From NCBI GenBank assembly GCA_017541885.1, contig JAFXYF010000015.1, forward strand, positions 102,085 to 166,084: DNA of 64,000 nucleotides. The letters are read 5' to 3'. The translations under genes were made by a program, and so were the position numbers. Each line of letters begins with the position of its first letter. The first letter of the stretch is position 1. This DNA is from Bacilli bacterium (GTDB taxonomy: Bacteria > Bacillota_I > Bacilli_A > RF39 > UBA660). The notes under the pieces were generated by a model. That model saw only the letters and a list, made by a program, of their open reading frames with translations. It did no database searches and was not told the DNA's origin. Shown here in pieces: positions 61,258 to 64,000 of the stretch.

Positions 61258-62886
61258 ATGACAGATGAAAGAATTAAATTTATAGATGAGGATTATGATT
61301 TAATTCCTAGGGTTAAACCATCAAGACAAATCAAAACTAGAAGTTCTTCTTTTAATGCTATTCGTGAAAAGTTTAATCAATTCCGTATTAGTAGATTAGA
61401 GAAAAAACTAGATAAGAAAGTTGAAAAAGCTCTTACTGAAGAATATACAAGAGATGATTATGATAAGAAAATCACTAAAAATTCTGAAGTTATTGCTCGT
61501 TTAGAAGAAAAAATCTTATTCTTATCTAAGAAAAATGTTCCTGAGAACTATGTAGCAAGAAGAGCTATCAAGTTACGTAAGAGTATGATTGATAATCTAA
61601 CATATAATGTAGGAAGCTATTATACTGTTGGCTTAGAAAATCGTGATGATATTATTAATACTGAACTTGAGGATGTTGTTAAGGAAAATGCTGCTTCAGA
61701 AGAAGTTGTTCCTTTAGAAGATGTTAAACCTTTGGAAGATGTTAAACCTTTAGATGAGGTTATAGATGAAGTTGTTATGCCTTATGTTGAAAACGACGAT
61801 AAAATTAATGTTGAAAGCAATCTTGATCGCGAAGCTATTGTTGATGCAGTAAACTCAAGCTTTGAAGAGGCAAAAGACGAAGTAAAAGAAGATGAACCAC
61901 AAATTATTAATACTGGTGATATTCGTGATACTATAAATGAAGAATTCGAGATTGTTTCTGATGATTCTCCTGTTATTGATAAAGAAATAGTAAGAAAAGC
62001 AGTAGATGAGGCATTTAATAAGTTAGATGAAGAAAATAACATTGAGATGCCTACGATTGAAGAAAATGTTGATAAAGAAATAAATAGAATTAGAGTTTCT
62101 AGAAATAATACTAAAGCTGTTGATTCTACTCAATATGATGAAGATGGAAATCGTAAACCTCGTCGTAAAAAATATGATTATACACCTATGACTGATGAGG
62201 AAATTAGAGAATCTCAAATTAAGCTTGGATTTGATGAGCACGGTAACTTGATTGATACAGTTCGTGAACCAAAAGAAACAGTTATTTCTAAGGCACGTGT
62301 TGTTAATAATATTGTTACACCATCAATGGATGAGGTATTTGTTCCTGCTAATGGATTCGATAAGAATGTTAGAGAAGTTCCTGTTGTTGTTAAAGATCGT
62401 GATGAAAAGTATGAAGAATTAGATGTTGAAGACGATAAGAACATGTTTGATGTTATTGAACCAGTTGAGGAAGAAAAGAAAAATGAATCTTCTACTTCAA
62501 TGACTATTGATGATTACTCTGCTTTAAGAGAAAAGATAATGCTTTTACAAAGACAAAAAGAAGAATCTGATCGTCAAAAAGAGGAAGCTCAAAAGAGAGC
62601 AGAGGAAGCTGCTGCTAAGGCACAAGAAGCAAAAGAAATGTATGAAGTTAGTCAAGCTAACTATAATGCTAGAATGCAAAAACTTCGTGATTATGCCGCT
62701 TCACTTGAAGCTGCATGTAATGAAAATGAAAAGAGCATAGCAGAAGCAGAAAAAGAGTCTCAAGAGATTGTTGATTATATTCAAGATCAAAAAGATAAAG
62801 CTAATAGAACAAATCAAATTATTAGTGAAATTGATTTAATGATAAATATAGATGAAGATGAAAACGAAAATGCAAAAGTAAAATAA
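61258..62886 (+). CDS. Large acidic coiled-coil protein
   Basis: 542 residues. A basic, helical N-terminus of about 120 residues (FRISRLEKKLDKKVEKALTEE) leads to an acidic low-complexity middle with short repeats (PLEDVKPLEDVKPLDEV). A C-terminal coiled coil runs from about residue 420 (KIMLLQRQKEESDRQKEEAQ onward, Ala/Glu-rich). No membrane segment or enzyme motif. Follows DUF1292 copy 2 with a GGGAGGTTTT site. It resembles the 43520 protein in layout rather than in sequence. A structural or scaffold role is possible. Confidence 0.75.
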   Translation: MTDERIKFIDEDYDLIPRVKPSRQIKTRSSSFNAIREKFNQFRISRLEKKLDKKVEKALTEEYTRDDYDKKITKNSEVIARLEEKILFLSKKNVPENYVARRAIKLRKSMIDNLTYNVGSYYTVGLENRDDIINTELEDVVKENAASEEVVPLEDVKPLEDVKPLDEVIDEVVMPYVENDDKINVESNLDREAIVDAVNSSFEEAKDEVKEDEPQIINTGDIRDTINEEFEIVSDDSPVIDKEIVRKAVDEAFNKLDEENNIEMPTIEENVDKEINRIRVSRNNTKAVDSTQYDEDGNRKPRRKKYDYTPMTDEEIRESQIKLGFDEHGNLIDTVREPKETVISKARVVNNIVTPSMDEVFVPANGFDKNVREVPVVVKDRDEKYEELDVEDDKNMFDVIEPVEEEKKNESSTSMTIDDYSALREKIMLLQRQKEESDRQKEEAQKRAEEAAAKAQEAKEMYEVSQANYNARMQKLRDYAASLEAACNENEKSIAEAEKESQEIVDYIQDQKDKANRTNQIISEIDLMINIDEDENENAKVK

Positions 62887-62918
62887 AAAACGTAACATAA
62901 AGTTACGTTTTTTTTATA
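62884..62918. terminator. Convergent terminator
   Basis: AAAAAACGTAAC and GTTACGTTTTTT arms around ATAAA, then T; the flanks also suit the minus-strand NifU-like gene. Confidence 0.88.
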
Positions 62919-63147
62919 GATTAATTACTCCTTTTACTTCTGGTATTTCAGTTGTAAGCATTTCTTCTATTCCATCTTTTAGCGTAAAGTCAATGTATTC
63001 ACAATTTTGACATGCTCCTGTTAGCCTTATATATACAATGTTATCTTTATATTCAACAAATTCTATATCTCCACCATCATTGATTAGAAAAGGTCTCATT
63101 TTTTCTATTAACTCTTTGATCTTTTTTTCTGTGTTTTCTTTTTCCAT
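62914..63147 (-). CDS. NifU-like (NFU domain) Fe-S protein
   Basis: 77 residues on the minus strand: a helix KIKELIEKMRPFLINDGGDIEFVEY, a strand NIVYIRLTGACQNCEY with the CxxC that binds a transferable 4Fe-4S cluster, then the closing IPEVKGVINL. It is the size of stand-alone NFU proteins such as B. subtilis YutI. GGTGAG lies before the ATG. It may deliver clusters made with sulfur from the desulfurase at 40533. Confidence 0.92.
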   Translation of the reverse strand: MEKENTEKKIKELIEKMRPFLINDGGDIEFVEYKDNIVYIRLTGACQNCEYIDFTLKDGIEEMLTTEIPEVKGVINL

Positions 63148-63164
63148 TTACACTCACCAAAGTT

Positions 63165-63173
63165 ATTATATCA
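63165..63173 (-). promoter_or_regulatory. Extended -10 promoter of the NifU-like gene
   Basis: On the minus strand the sequence reads TGATATAAT, 17 bases before the ATG. Confidence 0.5.
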
Positions 63174-63228
63174 TACTTTTTTCGTGTTTTTTATTGTTTT
63201 ATTGTGTATAATATAGTTGGTGATGTTT

Positions 63229-63579
63229 ATGAAGAACTATTCAGAAGGAGATATTGTAACTGGAATAGTTACAGGAATTGAAGATTATGGGATTTTTTTA
63301 TCTTTTGATAACAATAAAAGTGGATTAGTACATATTTCAGAAATATCAAATTCTTTTGTAAAGAATGTAAATGATTATGCTAACATAAATGATTCGTTGA
63401 CTGTAAAAATATTGAGTGTAGATGAAGATGGACATTATAAATTAAGCATTAAAGAACTTGAGAATAATGGTAAAAATGAGAAGCATCCAATTGTTGAAAC
63501 TAAAAGTGGTTTTTCAACACTAGAAAAAAAATTACCAGAGTGGGTAGAGGAAGCCTGTAATGATTTAGAAAAAAAATAA
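63229..63579 (+). CDS. S1 RNA-binding domain protein (CvfD/YugI-like)
   Basis: About 116 residues. One S1 domain occupies residues 5-75: EGDIVTGIVTGIEDYGIFLSF, GLVHISEIS and VKILSVDEDGHYKLSIKEL. A charged tail follows. Small single-S1 proteins of this type (YugI, CvfD) bind ribosomes and affect post-transcriptional regulation. ATG 63229 is preferred over the in-frame TTG and ATG that overlap GGTGAT. Confidence 0.9.
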   Translation: MKNYSEGDIVTGIVTGIEDYGIFLSFDNNKSGLVHISEISNSFVKNVNDYANINDSLTVKILSVDEDGHYKLSIKELENNGKNEKHPIVETKSGFSTLEKKLPEWVEEACNDLEKK

Positions 63580-63596
63580 AAAAATCGTAAATTTTG

Positions 63597-63625
63597 TTGA
63601 CAAATAAGCAATAAATTGGTATATT
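63597..63625 (+). promoter_or_regulatory. Promoter of the tRNA cluster
   Basis: TTGACA (63597-63602), 17-bp spacer and TATATT (63620-63625), about 44 bp before the first tRNA. Confidence 0.8.
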
Positions 63626-63668
63626 TAATACTGTCAACTGGTTTGACCAGTTTAATATGCCCATTTGT

Positions 63669-63745
63669 GGGCGATTAGCTCAGTTGGTTAGAGCATCTGC
63701 CTTACAAGCAGGAGGTCATAGGTTCGAGTCCTATATCGCCCACCA
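63669..63745 (+). tRNA. tRNA-Val (anticodon UAC)
   Basis: Full cloverleaf of 77 nt. Acceptor GGGCGAT pairs with ATCGCCC, the anticodon loop is CTTACAA, T loop GGTTCGAGTCC, and encoded ACCA end. Confidence 0.97.
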
Positions 63746-63753
63746 TTTTTTAT

Positions 63754-63829
<76 letters not shown>

Positions 63830-63840
63830 TTTTATTATTT

Positions 63841-63925
63841 GGAGAGGTAGCGAAGAGGCTAAACGCGACAGACTGTAAATCTGTTCTCTTTGAGTTCGAT
63901 GGTTCGAATCCATCTCTCTCCACCA
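63841..63925 (+). tRNA. tRNA-Tyr (anticodon GUA)
   Basis: 85 nt class II tRNA with a long variable arm. Acceptor GGAGAGG, anticodon loop CTGTAAA in stem ACAGA/TCTGT, and encoded CCA. Confidence 0.97.
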
Positions 63926-63935
63926 CTTTTGTTAT

Positions 63936-64000
63936 TGCCTTGTAGCCAAGTGGTAAGGCATCAGACTTTGACTCTGACATGCGCTAGTTCGAATCTAGCC
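63936..64000 (+). tRNA. tRNA-Gln (anticodon UUG), 3' end outside window
   Basis: Acceptor 5' strand TGCCTTG, anticodon loop CTTTGAC in stem TCAGA/TCTGA, and T arm GCTAG-TTCGAAT-CTAGC. The window ends one base into the acceptor 3' strand. Confidence 0.93.

Overview
The window is a 64 kb piece of an AT-rich chromosome that uses the standard bacterial code: TGA is a stop and TGG encodes Trp. The gene set points to an endospore-forming Bacillota of Bacilli/Erysipelotrichia type, probably an uncultured gut lineage such as RF39. The evidence is sigG next to a YlmC/YmxH gene and yunB, a spoVID-ysxE-like pair, a T-box leader, CIRCE control, phosphoketolase and rubrerythrin. The taxonomic placement is inference. 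No prophage, IS element, integrase, relaxase or CRISPR array was recognised.

Region 1 (1-14134) is one co-directional block ending at a strong terminator. It looks like a type IV secretion (T4SS) envelope machine: two small VirB2-like two-helix proteins, a VirB6/TrbL-like channel protein with a long soluble tail, a PrgI/VirB3-like protein, a VirB4 ATPase encoded as two overlapping genes, a SpoIID plus C39-like cell-wall enzyme, a VirD4/TraG coupling ATPase with a very acidic tail, and accessory membrane-anchored proteins. Upstream lie a truncated pseudopilin-like gene and a TadZ/CpaE-like protein with a ruined Walker A, so the locus looks like a mix of Tad-pilus and T4SS parts. This is the best candidate for a poorly described system.

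Region 2 (14135-29650) has housekeeping and envelope genes: rhodanese, TVP38-family protein, rmuC, trpS, a 936-residue surface protein made of 23 thirty-residue BspA/DUF285-like repeats, rhomboid protease, a T-box-led gatCAB-aspS operon (with a possible 17-residue peptide gene and a palindrome in front), mscS, and a LysM / transthyretin-like / SpoIID-PG-binding trio.

Region 3 (29607-48166) opens with a perfect CIRCE operator over the htpG promoter. Then come a giant double acyl-CoA dehydratase activase-like protein, xfp, a cysteine desulfurase-thioredoxin-DsbD-like redox operon, and a DUF1292-led operon that includes a predicted membrane-anchored zinc protease on a Gly/Ser/Asn stalk, a NUDIX hydrolase and galE.

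Region 4 (48170-64000) has tig, lon, spoVID-ysxE-like spore coat genes, rubrerythrin, a U32-family enzyme, trmL, the late-forespore block sigG-ylmC-yunB-yutD, a second DUF1292 plus acidic coiled-coil pair, a NifU-like gene, an S1-domain gene and a tRNA cluster (Val, Thr, Tyr, Gln), the last cut by the window end.

Most transcription units end in clear hairpin-plus-T terminators. Many promoters carry an extended -10 of the form TGnTATAAT.
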